The notes under the pieces: generated by a model
The model's database searches: none
The model's input: only the letters and a program-made list of their open reading frames with translations
What the model was told of the DNA's origin: nothing
In this document: piece after piece, positions 22,030 through 30,877 of the stretch
Layout of the letters: every line of letters starts with the position of its first letter
How positions within the stretch are numbered: the stretch's first letter is position 1
Program-made: the position numbers and the translations under genes
Source: a virus
Reading direction: 5' to 3' (one strand)
DNA: 51,731 nucleotides
Virus record (IMG/VR): IMGVR_UViG_3300009024_000018
Span: 1 to 51,731 of that record

Positions 22030-23175
22030 ATGAAAATTACTTTAGAAAGAACCCCCGAGCAAGTCGAGCTTGTAAAAGCTATGGCTTCGAAAAATAGAGA
22101 CGTTTCTTACGAAGCTCAAACTGCATTAGCCGAATTTATCGGTCCAGTTTTAGCGGAAGTCGTAAATAGCGCCCCTACCGTAAGCAACATGTTCTCTTCT
22201 CTTCAGTTTAATTCTGATGAAAGCCCAAGTATTCCATTGGACCTTTATCATGATATTACTGACGAAGATTACATTCAAGTTTGGAGTCAATCAGTTCCTG
22301 GTGGACTTCCAACAAATCAAGTCGCTCCTTCGCAAAGCGAGCTTAAGTTCACAACTTATACTCTCGACAGCGCTTTGAGCTTCGACAAGCGTTATGCTTC
22401 TCGTTCAAGACTTGATGTTGTAAGTAAAACATTCACACGCATGGCTCAAGAAATCCTTCTTAAACAAGAAAAGACTTCTGCAACCATGATAATGACTGCA
22501 CTTGCAAACGCTTCAACCAACAGCGAGCAGCACATAATTCGTTCCGCTCAAGCTGGAAGATTCCTTCTTTCGGACTTAAACAAGCTTTTCACTAAAGCTA
22601 AAAGAATTAATACTTCTTGGAATGGTGGAACTCCTGCTGAGCGCCGTGGTCGTGGAATCACAGATTTACTCGTATCTCCTGAAATCGTAGAAGAAATTCG
22701 CGGTTTAGCTTATAACCCAATAAACACTATTGGTGGAGCAGGCGGAGCCCCAACTGCTGGTGACGGCATCGCAGGTACAGATACTATGCGTGACGCTGTT
22801 TTTAATAGCGCTGGAATTCCTGAGTTTTACGGAGTATCCATTCAAGAGTATAATGAAATGGGCGTAGGGCAAAAGTGGAACACTGTTTTTGGAACAGCTG
22901 CTGGAACAACAACTTTTGCTGATAACTATTCAGTTCAAGCAAATGGTGGTGCAGCTCAAGCTATTCTAGGAACAGAGCAAGCTATTGTTGGTGTTGACTT
23001 ATCACGTGAATCAATGATTCGCGCAGTCGCTACCGACTCCGATTCCGGCGAAGAGTTCTCTCTTATTGCTGACGATCAATTCGTAACACGTCAATCTAAG
23101 ATTGGTTATTACGGTTCTCTTGAAGAGGGTCGCATGATCATCGACGACCGCGTATTACTTGGTCTCATCGTTTAA
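22030..23175 (+). CDS. major capsid protein (HK97-fold type)
   Basis: A 381-residue protein. Position after protease/scaffold and decoration genes, size, and features of HK97-fold capsid proteins support the call: a charged N-terminal helical segment (delta-like domain, MKITLERTPEQVELVKAMAS), an E-loop-like region (about 60-130, with IPLDLYHDITDEDYIQVW), a spine-helix-like stretch (FTRMAQEILLKQEKTSATMI) and a C-terminal hydrophobic-basic part (IIDDRVLLGLIV). Codons are less extreme than elsewhere, consistent with high expression. A Shine-Dalgarno-like AAGGAAAT lies before the ATG, and a strong terminator follows. Confidence 0.9.
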   Translation: MKITLERTPEQVELVKAMASKNRDVSYEAQTALAEFIGPVLAEVVNSAPTVSNMFSSLQFNSDESPSIPLDLYHDITDEDYIQVWSQSVPGGLPTNQVAPSQSELKFTTYTLDSALSFDKRYASRSRLDVVSKTFTRMAQEILLKQEKTSATMIMTALANASTNSEQHIIRSAQAGRFLLSDLNKLFTKAKRINTSWNGGTPAERRGRGITDLLVSPEIVEEIRGLAYNPINTIGGAGGAPTAGDGIAGTDTMRDAVFNSAGIPEFYGVSIQEYNEMGVGQKWNTVFGTAAGTTTFADNYSVQANGGAAQAILGTEQAIVGVDLSRESMIRAVATDSDSGEEFSLIADDQFVTRQSKIGYYGSLEEGRMIIDDRVLLGLIV

Positions 23176-23203
23176 TTTTAATAAAATTAACGTTTTATAA
23201 AAG

Positions 23204-23233
23204 TCCACCTCAGGCAACTGGGGTGGATTTTTT
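23204..23233 (+). terminator. intrinsic terminator after the major capsid gene
   Basis: TCCACCTC / GGGTGGA stem with loop (23204-23227) followed by a run of T. It separates the capsid genes from the next late unit, which has its own GTGTA motif. Confidence 0.85.
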
Positions 23234-23252
23234 ATTTAAAATCATTATTATA

Positions 23253-23259
23253 TAGTGTA
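23253..23259 (+). promoter_or_regulatory. late-type GTGTA motif
   Basis: TAGTGTA, 28 bp before the ATG at 23288. Here the leader is long enough to hold a Shine-Dalgarno-like AAAGGAAAAGG. Confidence 0.5.
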
Positions 23260-23287
23260 TTAACACACAAAGGAAAAGGTACAAATT

Positions 23288-23695
23288 ATGGCAAACAAAA
23301 AAACAACAAAAAAATCGAGTAAAGCTAGCGCAGGAAAACGCGCAAAACTTGAAGAACTGAACCAAACCACAGGCAAGAGTTACGAAGAGCAGGTCTCTAG
23401 AGCTAGGGAGTTAGAGGACATATTAGGAGTCAAAAAAATAAGTCCTTTCAAGACAAATGACAAGAGAATATTTAAAGAAATGCTTGAAGATATGAATTTA
23501 ACAGACCTTCAGTCTTTCGCCGTAAAAGCCGGGGTATTTCCGTCTGGAAATAAAACCGTCCTCAAGAACAAAATCAAAAGAGCTTTTGAGTCAAGCCTGG
23601 TCGGACAAGGAAGTATTCAAGTAATGGGAGAACCTGTTAAGCTCGACCCCAATAACCCAAAACACAAAGAGGTTCTTGATTATTTAGGAGGCTAA
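23288..23695 (+). CDS. SAP-like domain protein, 135 aa, head region
   Basis: A 135-residue basic protein. The N-terminal 20 residues are Lys/Thr/Ser-rich and disordered. Residues 70-108 (DMNLTDLQSFAVKAGVFPSG then KTVLKNKIKRAFESS) match the SAP motif pattern (two helices with a Gly turn and a basic second helix), associated with DNA binding. A DNA-binding protein beside the capsid gene could be an internal or packaging-associated protein. The purine-rich AAAGGAAAAGG upstream is the probable ribosome site. Confidence 0.6.
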   Translation: MANKKTTKKSSKASAGKRAKLEELNQTTGKSYEEQVSRARELEDILGVKKISPFKTNDKRIFKEMLEDMNLTDLQSFAVKAGVFPSGNKTVLKNKIKRAFESSLVGQGSIQVMGEPVKLDPNNPKHKEVLDYLGG

Positions 23696-23696
23696 C

Positions 23697-24188
23697 ATGG
23701 CTCACCCACCAATTAATCCACAAACAAATATAGGAAAGCTTGCTTTAAATCTTTATGATCAAGATTTAGGTTTTCACGATCATGGGGCGCAAAGAGATAC
23801 CGATATAGGGCTAATATCTGGTTGGCTAGAAGGTCATCTGGGCGAACTCAACACCGTAATATTTACTTCGTTCAGCGGAGATAGTCCAGATGGATTAATG
23901 CTAGAAGAACAGGCTATACTAAGAGAGATGTATTTGTCCGACTATAATCGAAAGGCAGAAAGAAACGCCCTTAGGAAAATAGACGGAGACGGTAAAACTG
24001 CGGGATGGATAATGATACAAGAAGGAGATTCTGTAATAAAAAAACCAAATACCCCGACTCCAAAATATTATCATGATGCATATTTAGCTTCCCAGGAAAG
24101 ATTAAAGAGCTTAATATATGCTTACAATCTTTACGGAGCTAAACCAAAACAAGTAGCGGGCAAGGACTCACCCATAAATCAAGAATAA
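23697..24188 (+). CDS. hypothetical head/neck region protein, 163 aa
   Basis: A 163-residue protein directly behind the SAP-like gene, with the start clearly marked by AGGAGG seven bases upstream. Content is mixed alpha/beta: LNTVIFTSFSGDSPDG, then a helical segment MLEEQAILREMYLSDYNRKA. No family is recognised. Genes placed just after capsid genes often encode head completion (neck) proteins, which is a positional inference only. Confidence 0.55.
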   Translation: MAHPPINPQTNIGKLALNLYDQDLGFHDHGAQRDTDIGLISGWLEGHLGELNTVIFTSFSGDSPDGLMLEEQAILREMYLSDYNRKAERNALRKIDGDGKTAGWIMIQEGDSVIKKPNTPTPKYYHDAYLASQERLKSLIYAYNLYGAKPKQVAGKDSPINQE

Positions 24189-24202
24189 ATTTATAAAATA
24201 TT

Positions 24203-24712
24203 ATGACAAACGAAATGAATGAAACCAAGGCCGACTCAAGCTATAAAAAAGTAAAATCAGAGCTTTTTCATATTTGGAAAAAAGCCAGACTGCTTTACGA
24301 TATGATCACCGAAGAAAAAGACCTGCACGATTCGGTAAAGAAAAATATCACTTCTGCGTACGAAGCTATTGATGAATCTATAAGATATATTGAGTATGAT
24401 GAGATATTCCCGAATAAAAAAGAGGAAACCCGGGAAGATAATGAAAATAATTTTTTAACAAATCAGGACAAAAGGTATCCTGTGCCAGTCAATTCGGAAA
24501 GCGGCGATCAGTTTGTTACGAGATGCATTTTAGACGCTAATATGAAAAAAAGATATCCAGTGCAATCAGACAGGTTTCAGGCATGTATGCAAGTATTTAA
24601 CTCAACTAAGGACCAGCCTAATTTAAGCCGAAATCCTGGAGAGAAATTTGAAGATCCCATGAATCCTAATTCTCCAGAAATCAACGACCCAGTTAAACCT
24701 CTTCTTCCTTGA
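24203..24712 (+). CDS. hypothetical protein, 169 aa
   Basis: A 169-residue, mainly helical protein. Residues 1-80 are charged helices (SYKKVKSELFHIWKKARLLY, EEKDLHDSVKKNITSAYEAI). The second half contains two related segments, DKRYPVPVNSESGDQFVTRC and KRYPVQSDRFQACMQVF, which look like a short internal repeat (K-RYPV ... D-F...C), then a Pro/Asn-rich tail. Similar R-YPV...C motifs occur in phage proteins of unknown role. It is last in the plus-strand block and overlaps the convergent ClpC-type gene by 20 bases. Confidence 0.55.
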   Translation: MTNEMNETKADSSYKKVKSELFHIWKKARLLYDMITEEKDLHDSVKKNITSAYEAIDESIRYIEYDEIFPNKKEETREDNENNFLTNQDKRYPVPVNSESGDQFVTRCILDANMKKRYPVQSDRFQACMQVFNSTKDQPNLSRNPGEKFEDPMNPNSPEINDPVKPLLP

Positions 24713-27158
24713 TTTTATAAACAACCTCTCCTTTAATAAAGGAGAAACTTATTGACTGATTCTCTGTAAGTTCTTTATTTAAAAGAAGGGTTGATAGTTT
24801 GTTTTCTATATTTTTTTGAATCAATCTTTGTATTGGCCTTGCTCCCATTTTTTCCTTCTCTGCTTCTTCGGATATATACTTATTCAAGGAGGGGGTTAGG
24901 GATATTTTTATATTTTTATATATAAGTTTTTCTTGTAATTTATGTATTTCTAGCTTTGTTATTTTTATTAAGTCACCTATGTTAAAATTATCAAACATAA
25001 CTATCTCGTTCAGTCTATTTAAGAATTCAGGCTTGAAGAAAACTTTCAATTCTTCCTTAAGCTTATCTTTAGCATGAGATGCCGAATGCCCGAAGCCTAT
25101 TGAAGGTTTTGTGATTTTTTCGCTACCCACGTTTCCTGTAAGTATAATTATACAATTATTAAAATTAACCTTTCGGCCTGAGTTGTCCGTTAGGAAGCCC
25201 TCTTCAAGAATTTGCAATAATATGTTTAATACGTCTGGGTGAGCTTTCTCTATCTCGTCGAATAGCACCACACTGTATGGGGTTCTTCTTACTTTTTCAG
25301 TTAACTCTCCGCCCTCCTCGTATCCCACGTAGCCGGGGGAGGCTCCAACCAGCCTGCTCGCAGAAATTTTCTCTGAGAATTCGCTCATATCCAATTGGAT
25401 AAGCTTGTCTTCTCCTCCGTATACGAATTTTGCAATGCATTTTGCAGTATGAGTCTTGCCTGTTCCGCTCGCCCCAACCAGCAAAAAACTTCCAACTGGT
25501 TTCTTAGGATCCTGAAGGCCAGATTTTGATCTCAGAATCGATTCGGAAATCTCATCAATAGACTCTTTTTGACCAATAATTTTTTTATTTAAACCCCCAG
25601 CTAGAGAAAGAAGCTTTGAGGATTCTTTTGTGGACATTTGAGTTACAGGCACACCCGCTCTCGCTGAGATCACCTCAAATATATCTCTTTTTGTTACTTG
25701 TATTTTAGATTTTATAGTCTTTTTGGCCCACTTCTCTATTACTCTATCATATTCTTCCAATAAAAAAATCTGCTCATCTTCGATCATACCTTTCGAAGCC
25801 CCAATCATTTCGACATTAGCTTCCCTAATGCTTAGATCTTCTAGCTTTTTCTCTATTTCTTTTGCCGCATCGGGTCTTTGTATATTTTTTATTTTAACTT
25901 TAGATCCAGCTTGATCCATAACATCTATCGCCTTGTCTGGGAATTGTTTATCAACCATATACCTAGACGTTAATTCAATAATTAAATCAAGAGTCTCTTC
26001 TGGGTAATTTATACTGTGAAACTGCTCGTATTTCTTTTTTATGCCTAAAAGAATTTGTTTAGTTTCTTCCTTGTTTGGTTCGTTAACTTTTACTGATTGA
26101 AACCTTCTATCTAAGGCTCCGTCCTTAAGTATGGTTTTCTTATACTCGTCTTGGGTTGTAGCTCCAATACATTTTAACTCCCCCCTTGCCAGCAAGGGTT
26201 TGAGCATGTTTGCAGCGTCCATTGAGCCTTCTGCCGCTCCAGCCCCAACGAGGGTATGTATTTCATCGATAAATAGGATTATATTTTTATTTTTTTTAGC
26301 CTCATCTATGATGTTTTTCAGCCTCTCTTCGAACTGTCCCCTATATTTAGTTCCAGCTATTAAAGACCCTAGGTCTAGAGAATATATCACCTTCGCTAAT
26401 AAAAAATCAGGAGCTTCAGCTTTTACTATTCTCTGAGCTAAACCTTCAACTATAGCCGTCTTACCAACGCCTGGCTCACCTAATAAAACGGGGTTGTTTT
26501 TAGTTCTTCTGCATAAAATTTCACACACACTGCTGATCTCTTCTTTTTTCCCTATTATGTCGTCAAACTTTCCTTTCGAAGCTAGAGAGTTAAGGTTTAA
26601 TGCGTGTTTCTCTAGGTTTTGTAGGCTAGTATCCTTCACCTTGGGTTTTGGTGGAGAGTAATAACTTTCTTTTTTGTGGTTTGTGTTTTCTTTAGATAGA
26701 TGCAAATATTCTCTTACCTCTGATATGATATCTTCTTCTGAAGCATTAAAAGATTTGAAGAAACTAGGTATGGGCGAACCTTCGAATTTTAATAACGCTA
26801 GCAACATATGTTCTAGCCCTACATATTCGTGATCTAATTTTTCGCTTATTGATGCTGAAACTTTTAATATTAAATGAAATTCTTCATCGAAAGAAGGGTC
26901 TATGTCCGATTCGATCGAAAACCCTGCAGTATCTAAGCTCTGAGAAAAAGAGTCTTCTATCTCGTCTTTTAGCGCGATTTGGTCAATATTCAATAAGTAT
27001 AGTATCTCACTAAGTATTCCTGCATTTAATTTTACCATTCCGAAGAATAGATGGTCTATGCATACAAATTCGCTGTTATATTTTTTTGCAACTTTCTTGG
27101 CTTCATTTATCGCTTGCTGCGCACGTGGCGTAAAGTTAGGTTTTGGCGTCATCTTCAT
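24693..27158 (-). CDS. ClpC/ClpA-type AAA+ unfoldase with ClpP-docking loop
   Basis: An 821-residue protein: Clp_N repeats (1-150), AAA1 with GEPGVGKT (227-234) and FIDEIHTLVGAG, a short middle part (about 425-500), AAA2 with GASGTGKT (562-569) and LFDEIEKAHPD, and the D2-small domain to the end. The middle is too short for the long ClpB coiled coil. Residues 687-689 are IGF in a Ser-rich loop, the place of the [LIV]-G-[FL] tripeptide by which ClpA/C/X dock onto ClpP. It could thus redirect the host ClpP protease; no ClpP is in the window. It has its own GTGTA motif four bases before the ATG. Confidence 0.93.
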   Translation of the reverse strand: MKMTPKPNFTPRAQQAINEAKKVAKKYNSEFVCIDHLFFGMVKLNAGILSEILYLLNIDQIALKDEIEDSFSQSLDTAGFSIESDIDPSFDEEFHLILKVSASISEKLDHEYVGLEHMLLALLKFEGSPIPSFFKSFNASEEDIISEVREYLHLSKENTNHKKESYYSPPKPKVKDTSLQNLEKHALNLNSLASKGKFDDIIGKKEEISSVCEILCRRTKNNPVLLGEPGVGKTAIVEGLAQRIVKAEAPDFLLAKVIYSLDLGSLIAGTKYRGQFEERLKNIIDEAKKNKNIILFIDEIHTLVGAGAAEGSMDAANMLKPLLARGELKCIGATTQDEYKKTILKDGALDRRFQSVKVNEPNKEETKQILLGIKKKYEQFHSINYPEETLDLIIELTSRYMVDKQFPDKAIDVMDQAGSKVKIKNIQRPDAAKEIEKKLEDLSIREANVEMIGASKGMIEDEQIFLLEEYDRVIEKWAKKTIKSKIQVTKRDIFEVISARAGVPVTQMSTKESSKLLSLAGGLNKKIIGQKESIDEISESILRSKSGLQDPKKPVGSFLLVGASGTGKTHTAKCIAKFVYGGEDKLIQLDMSEFSEKISASRLVGASPGYVGYEEGGELTEKVRRTPYSVVLFDEIEKAHPDVLNILLQILEEGFLTDNSGRKVNFNNCIIILTGNVGSEKITKPSIGFGHSASHAKDKLKEELKVFFKPEFLNRLNEIVMFDNFNIGDLIKITKLEIHKLQEKLIYKNIKISLTPSLNKYISEEAEKEKMGARPIQRLIQKNIENKLSTLLLNKELTENQSISFSFIKGEVVYKIKEEEV
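24727..24745. terminator. palindrome at the convergent junction (weak bidirectional terminator?)
   Basis: TCTCCTTTA-A-TAAAGGAGA, a perfect 9-bp stem with a one-base centre. It lies inside the 3-prime end of the ClpC gene, just past the stop of the plus-strand gene. No good T-run follows on either strand, so termination is uncertain. Confidence 0.3.
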
Positions 27159-27162
27159 GTTT

Positions 27163-27169
27163 TACACTC
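27163..27169 (-). promoter_or_regulatory. late-type GTGTA motif before the ClpC-type gene
   Basis: GAGTGTA on the minus strand, only 4 bp before the ATG at 27158. The closest spacing of the set. Confidence 0.45.
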
Positions 27170-27172
27170 TAT

Positions 27173-29734
27173 TTACTTAACTTCAGACATTTTCATATAT
27201 ATCTTTTCGTCCATAATCTTAATAGAGTCTAGGAATATTATATCTTCAGCCTTTCTTCCATAGGCTATTACAATATTCTTTTTTGCTGGCGCTTTTTCAT
27301 TTTTTTCAAAATACCTATCATAGAAATTTCCCCTTCTTGAGTTCAATAGCATTGCGTCCCATTTTCCATTTTCGTCAGACATTGAAAGCTTTATGTATTT
27401 ATTTCCATTTCTTGATGTAGCCTTTAAGCAATCATCAACTACTCCTATAAATTTACCACCATCGTCTTTGTCCATAAGCTCAAGATCTCTTGAATCTTTT
27501 AAGTCTTTAAAAACGTCTTTAAAACAGTTTTTTAATTTTGAACTATGGCTGTATCCTAGCAATTCATTTTCAAAGTACCAATTAGCAAACTTTTCATAAG
27601 ATTTGTTTTTATCATAAATAGATTTATAAAGATCATATTTCTTTTTGAAAGTTTTAAACCTAGACTCTTTCATCAAGGGCTTTCCGTCGTCCCCGACCAA
27701 CTCTTGGCTTTTAGCGTCAGCTATACAATTTAATAATTTATGATCGTACTTTTCTCCAAGAAGTATGAAATTTCTCTTTTCCCTATCTGTTAGAAGATTA
27801 AATGCTTGAGCTTCTAACGCCATTAAGGATCTGTTTGGGCCTTTGCTTTGGAGAGCTCCAGCCTGACACAAAGCCGATAGTATTCCTATGTTAAGCCCCG
27901 CTTGTTTCGCCGCCAAGAAAATATCGTATTTTGTTGGGGTCTCGCTAGACCTAAAGTCCCTAAGGGATTGCAAAGACTTTTCGCTAACGCCTTTGACGCT
28001 ATTAAGTCCAAACCTTATATCTTTCCCTTCCGTGGAGAAGTCCATTTTGGATTTCGCTAAATCTGGAGAAAGCAATTTGATTCCAAAATTAGATAATTCC
28101 CTTGATATAGACGCTATTTCTTCTTGTGGTGCTGGTTCGTACTTAGTCATCTTCAGCAAAGACATGAAAAACTCTTGTGGGTAATTAAATTTAAGATAAG
28201 CGGTCCACGCCGCTAACGTTGCGTATGCCAATGAGTGGGATTTGTTAAAAGAATAGTTTGCGCTATCTTCCGCAACTCTCCACAAAACTTCTCCAACTTC
28301 TGTTGGTAAATCGTTTTCTATTATTTTTTGCTGAATTTTAGCCTTCCACGCAGGCATTTGGTCAACTTTCTTTTTGCCAACGATCCTCCTTAATTGCTCG
28401 GATTCGTCTAAGGTAAACCCAACCTTAACTGCCATCTGCATTAATTGCTCTTGATAAAGAGGTATTCCTCCAGTATAATCCAAGACGTCCCTAAAAAATT
28501 CATGAATTACTTGAGGTTCTTCTGTTTCAGAGTATTTAACGTAAGCATCTAAGAAATCTAAAGCTCCCGGTCTTCCGATAGCGACCACAGCACTCAACTG
28601 CTCAAGGCTCTTTGGCTTGATTTTTTTACAAACCTTAAAGTTTGTATCTGATTCAAGCTGAAATAATCCATGAGGAGTTTTCAAGGACTGTAAAGGCTTG
28701 AATATTTTTGGATCATTAAGGTTCATTTTGGATATGTCTTCCCCGATAGTTTTGCATACATCATAAATAACGCTTAAGGTTCTTAATCCAAGAATATCAA
28801 ATTTAACCATTAATTCTGATACCCAGTTCATGTCGTAACCCGTGACTAAGTTTCCGTCATGTGTTTTTTGAACAGGGCAAATGTCCGTTATAGTGCTGTG
28901 AGAAATAGCTATTCCGCTAGGATGCACTCCCGTGTTTTTGTTTAAACCTTCAATCTTTAATGCGATTTCGAAAGTCTCTGGATTTTCAGAAGCCCAATCT
29001 GCAAATTTTTCGCTTTCTTGTACCGCAGAAAGCAGCGGAAGTACTACTCCAAATTTTTTAGGTATTGTTGAACTAACCAAATTAACATCCTGTTCGCTAA
29101 GTTCTCCTACTATCTTGCCACATTCCTTGACGCATAACTTGCCGCTTAAAGTGTTAAGGGTTAATATTTTAGCCGTTCTAGAGGGGTGCTTCCTTTCGAT
29201 GTATTCTATAACTTCAACTCTTCTTTCGTAAGCTATGTCATTATCAACGTCAGCAAGAAGACTTCCGTCCAAAAATGTCACTCCGTCTTGAATAGTTTTC
29301 TTTGCTCGACTTTTAGAAACAAATCTCTCAAAAAACAGGTTGTATTTTACTGGGTCAACATCTGTAACGCCAATTAAATATAGCACAAGAGACCCCGCCG
29401 CTGACCCTCTTCCTGGCCCGGTAGGAATGTCTTGTTCGTGGCAAAAATTAATTATATCCCAGTTTAATAAAATATAATCTATAAATCCCAACTCTTCTAA
29501 TATCTTTAATTCTGACTTTGCTCTATCGAAATAATCTTTCTTATTTTTAAACTTATCTATTCCTTTATCGTAAACCCCTTTGTGGCAAAGTTTTCTAAGA
29601 AAGTCAAAGTTGGATATTTTATTATCCGCTTCAAGCATATCGTAATATTTCTGCTCTATTTGAATTTCTGGAAGGCGTACCCCTGGAGGGCAGCAATCTT
29701 TATACTCTGTGAACTGTTGTGTAAAGCTACTCAT
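27173..29734 (-). CDS. dnaE: DNA polymerase III alpha, polymerase core without PHP domain
   Basis: An 853-residue DnaE core that begins where normal DnaE leaves the PHP domain: the first recognisable text, PGVRLPEIQIEQKYYDMLE, matches the palm entry. The motif GPGRGSAAGSLVLYLIG (about 106) is present, and so are the three catalytic aspartates: Asp164 and Asp166 in DVDND and Asp313 in VKFDILGLRTL. About 15 residues between FERFVS and ADVDND differ from the usual NPERVSMPD region. Fingers, helix-hairpin-helix and an OB-fold (about 750-845) follow. The missing PHP domain is encoded at 30867-31634. The start at 29734 is chosen for its ATGA overlap with the exonuclease gene; ATG at 29749 is an alternative. 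Confidence 0.93.
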   Translation of the reverse strand: MSSFTQQFTEYKDCCPPGVRLPEIQIEQKYYDMLEADNKISNFDFLRKLCHKGVYDKGIDKFKNKKDYFDRAKSELKILEELGFIDYILLNWDIINFCHEQDIPTGPGRGSAAGSLVLYLIGVTDVDPVKYNLFFERFVSKSRAKKTIQDGVTFLDGSLLADVDNDIAYERRVEVIEYIERKHPSRTAKILTLNTLSGKLCVKECGKIVGELSEQDVNLVSSTIPKKFGVVLPLLSAVQESEKFADWASENPETFEIALKIEGLNKNTGVHPSGIAISHSTITDICPVQKTHDGNLVTGYDMNWVSELMVKFDILGLRTLSVIYDVCKTIGEDISKMNLNDPKIFKPLQSLKTPHGLFQLESDTNFKVCKKIKPKSLEQLSAVVAIGRPGALDFLDAYVKYSETEEPQVIHEFFRDVLDYTGGIPLYQEQLMQMAVKVGFTLDESEQLRRIVGKKKVDQMPAWKAKIQQKIIENDLPTEVGEVLWRVAEDSANYSFNKSHSLAYATLAAWTAYLKFNYPQEFFMSLLKMTKYEPAPQEEIASISRELSNFGIKLLSPDLAKSKMDFSTEGKDIRFGLNSVKGVSEKSLQSLRDFRSSETPTKYDIFLAAKQAGLNIGILSALCQAGALQSKGPNRSLMALEAQAFNLLTDREKRNFILLGEKYDHKLLNCIADAKSQELVGDDGKPLMKESRFKTFKKKYDLYKSIYDKNKSYEKFANWYFENELLGYSHSSKLKNCFKDVFKDLKDSRDLELMDKDDGGKFIGVVDDCLKATSRNGNKYIKLSMSDENGKWDAMLLNSRRGNFYDRYFEKNEKAPAKKNIVIAYGRKAEDIIFLDSIKIMDEKIYMKMSEVK

Positions 29735-30378
29735 ACTTCTATTTCCCATATCATTTTTTTAAAAACTTCATAATTAACTCTAATATCATATAATGCGTCA
29801 TGTAATTTCGTTGCGTCGAAAGGAACATCAAAGTCCTTACAGCATTGTTTAAGGTTACAGGACAAGCCTCTTTCTATTAAATGGTTCAATCTATACTGCC
29901 AAGATAGGAAGTCGTCTTCGTTGTTTAATTTAATTTGTTTCTTTAAGGCCTTTGCTAAAGAAAGAGTGTCTACTAAGTTATCCATGTATGAAAAATCTGA
30001 TTTCGCTTTCGGGTTAATTAGTTTTCTGTGAAGATTGTGCATGTATACGTCAAACCCTAATAAATTGTGCCCCACTTTAACGTAAGAATCATCATAAAGG
30101 TATTTTTCAAAATCGTCAAGAGCTAATTGGGGGTCCACAGCATTCTTTTTGTATTTTGCTTGAGTGAATCCTGTGATTTTTGCAGCTTCCGGAGATACCC
30201 TCAAGTCGTCCCACTTAAGCCAGTAATCTTTTTCTTCTACAATTTTATTGTTTTCTATAACAAGAAAGGCTAATTGCCATGGTTTATTGTGTCCCGAAAT
30301 TAAATTTAAATTACATGTTTCGTAATCGAAAAGTAAATATTTTTGTTTATTTTTAAATCTGAGTAGCTGTTCCTTCAT
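29731..30378 (-). CDS. DEDDh 3-prime to 5-prime exonuclease (proofreading type)
   Basis: A 215-residue DnaQ-like exonuclease. Exo I: LLFDYETCN (Asp18, Glu20). Exo II: VGHNLLGFDVYMH (Asp110). Exo III: KLHDALYDIR (His193, Asp198), giving the DEDDh set. Such proteins remove misincorporated nucleotides for the replicase. The gene lies between the SET-domain gene (26-bp overlap) and the polymerase core (4-bp overlap), inside the split DnaE operon. In bacteria epsilon binds the PHP domain of alpha, so co-expression of PHP, exonuclease and core from one mRNA makes a three-part replicase plausible. Confidence 0.9.
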   Translation of the reverse strand: MKEQLLRFKNKQKYLLFDYETCNLNLISGHNKPWQLAFLVIENNKIVEEKDYWLKWDDLRVSPEAAKITGFTQAKYKKNAVDPQLALDDFEKYLYDDSYVKVGHNLLGFDVYMHNLHRKLINPKAKSDFSYMDNLVDTLSLAKALKKQIKLNNEDDFLSWQYRLNHLIERGLSCNLKQCCKDFDVPFDATKLHDALYDIRVNYEVFKKMIWEIEV

Positions 30379-30877
30379 GGTTTTTCCAATATTGTTCTCC
30401 GTAGTTTATTAATAATTCTTCTCCTTTTTTTATTTCTTTATTTGCTGTGTATTCAAATATCATATTTTTAATGTCAACTTCATAGTTTATATTATTGTTT
30501 TTTGCGTGGTTATATATCATTCCGTTTCCGAGTACTGTCGCTGAATTAAAAAGCTTGTTTATATCTGCGTATCCCAAGTCTTCTAAAAAGTTTTTTAAAT
30601 GCTCTGTAATTTCTTCATCTTCGAATATAGAAAGAAGCTCGATCTTGAAGGAAATCTTTTCGTTTTCTTCTTTGGATAAATTCTTATCAAAAAATATATT
30701 AAATGCAAACCTTGCCAGCTCTTTATCTTGCATTTCCCGCATGCATCCAGAAACTATAAAGTGGCACTGCTCTATTAACTCTCCTTCTTTGATGTCTTCT
30801 GCCGCAAAAACACCTCTGCCTTTAATTTTTGATTTATCAACATATATCTTATTTGGCTGTATTAGTTTATGCTTCAT
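30353..30877 (-). CDS. SET-domain protein (putative lysine methyltransferase)
   Basis: A 174-residue stand-alone SET domain. The start is GRGVFAAEDIKEGELI (20-35). The end holds the catalytic and SAM-binding signature: NGMIYNHAKNNNINYEV (pseudoknot NH motif, 119-135) and IKKGEELLINYGEQYW (149-164, GEEL-x-x-x-YG). I set the start at 30877 because GGAAGGAGC lies eight bases before that ATG; the frame is open further upstream inside the PHP gene. SET proteins methylate lysines. Here the gene sits between PHP and exonuclease genes of a polymerase operon, so a replisome or host protein may be the substrate. The substrate is unknown. Confidence 0.88.
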   Translation of the reverse strand: MKHKLIQPNKIYVDKSKIKGRGVFAAEDIKEGELIEQCHFIVSGCMREMQDKELARFAFNIFFDKNLSKEENEKISFKIELLSIFEDEEITEHLKNFLEDLGYADINKLFNSATVLGNGMIYNHAKNNNINYEVDIKNMIFEYTANKEIKKGEELLINYGEQYWKNHEGTATQI

